A DNA stretch of 8,028 nt, taken from contig NZ_BSEX01000008.1 of the NCBI RefSeq assembly GCF_027922045.1, positions 1 through 8,028 on the forward strand, in the 5' to 3' direction. The position numbers were made by a program, and so were the translations under genes. The notes below the pieces were generated by a model that was not told the DNA's origin, ran no database searches, and was given only the letters and a program-made list of their open reading frames with translations. This DNA comes from Microbacterium terregens. Lineage in GTDB: Bacteria; Pseudomonadota; Alphaproteobacteria; Sphingomonadales; Sphingomonadaceae. Below, in pieces: positions 7,894 through 8,028 of the stretch (position 1 is the stretch's first letter; every line of letters starts with the position of its first letter).

Positions 7894-7938
7894 GCGCGCG
7901 CGCCTCGTCTGGGGGCGAAAGCGCAAATGTCCTCCGGC

Positions 7939-7985
7939 CGCTCGCGCCCTAAATGTTGGCGAGCGATGGCTTAGGGTCAGGACCC
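7939..7985. promoter_or_regulatory. Cluster of short palindromes upstream of the regulator gene
   Basis: Three inverted repeats lie within 47 bases: CGCTCGC (7939-7945) with GCGAGCG (7959-7965); CCCTAA (7947-7952) with TTAGGG (7971-7976), interleaved with the first; and the compact GGGTC-AG-GACCC (7974-7985). None matches the TTGAT-N4-ATCAA or TGTGA-N6-TCACA consensus. Their position between the regulator and a presumed divergent gene makes them operator candidates, possibly for autoregulation; this is inference. Confidence 0.35.
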
Positions 7986-8021
7986 ATTGATGTGAGCGTC
8001 GCGATCTGATTCAGGCTCCGC

Positions 8022-8028
8022 AAGGAGA
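8022..8028 (+). promoter_or_regulatory. Probable ribosome binding site of a gene starting beyond the right edge
   Basis: AAGGAGA at the last seven bases is a near-perfect Shine-Dalgarno sequence on the + strand, after about 130 bases without a gene on that strand. A start codon would be expected within about 10 bases past the window, making that gene divergent from the regulator. Confidence 0.45.

Noticed and set aside
7987..8007. FNR- or CRP-like site (TTGAT / TGTGA) in the divergent region
   Set aside because: Only one half-site is present; the second half does not match ATCAA or TCACA at the required spacing.

Overview
The window is GC-rich (by eye about two thirds G+C), with compact genes, start-codon-proximal AG-rich ribosome sites and short palindromic repeats in the gaps. 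The gene content (unlinked sucC beside etfB, a CrtZ-type carotenoid hydroxylase, an FNR/CRP-like regulator of the EFMAMM/RSGVTV type) and repeats built on CTCCTGC...GCAGGAG hairpins point to an alphaproteobacterium, most likely a Sphingomonas relative. This is inference from protein character and not a database match.

Layout. 1-402 (-): N-terminal half of electron transfer flavoprotein subunit beta (etfB), cut by the window edge. 403-806: a 404-base gene-free gap with several palindromes and a probable sucC terminator. 807-2009 (-): sucC, succinyl-CoA ligase beta subunit. 2133-2447 (-): a small lipoprotein of unknown role. 2470-3000 (+): crtZ-type carotene hydroxylase, head to head with the lipoprotein gene. 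2997-3395 (+): a small two-helix membrane protein that overlaps the crtZ stop by 4 bases. 3396-3503: a convergent gap holding a second copy of the palindromic repeat. 3504-4439 (-): prs, ribose-phosphate pyrophosphokinase. 4608-6965 (+): a large exported protein of unknown function. 7144-7893 (-): Crp/Fnr-family regulator, with a palindrome-rich divergent upstream region and a probable ribosome site for an unseen + strand gene at the right edge.

How the genes relate. EtfB and SucC both serve central energy metabolism (electron transfer from acyl-CoA dehydrogenases to the quinone pool, and substrate-level phosphorylation in the TCA cycle), but the 404-base gap and terminator-like hairpin suggest separate transcription. 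crtZ and the small membrane gene look translationally coupled. prs supplies PRPP for nucleotide, histidine and tryptophan synthesis and stands alone.

Most of the window is ordinary core genome. I see no defence system, mobile element with a transposase, CRISPR array, RNA gene or biosynthetic cluster. The least explained items are the 785-residue exported protein with two similar internal segments, the overlapping head-to-head lipoprotein/crtZ starts, the small protein coupled to crtZ, and the paired palindromic repeats.
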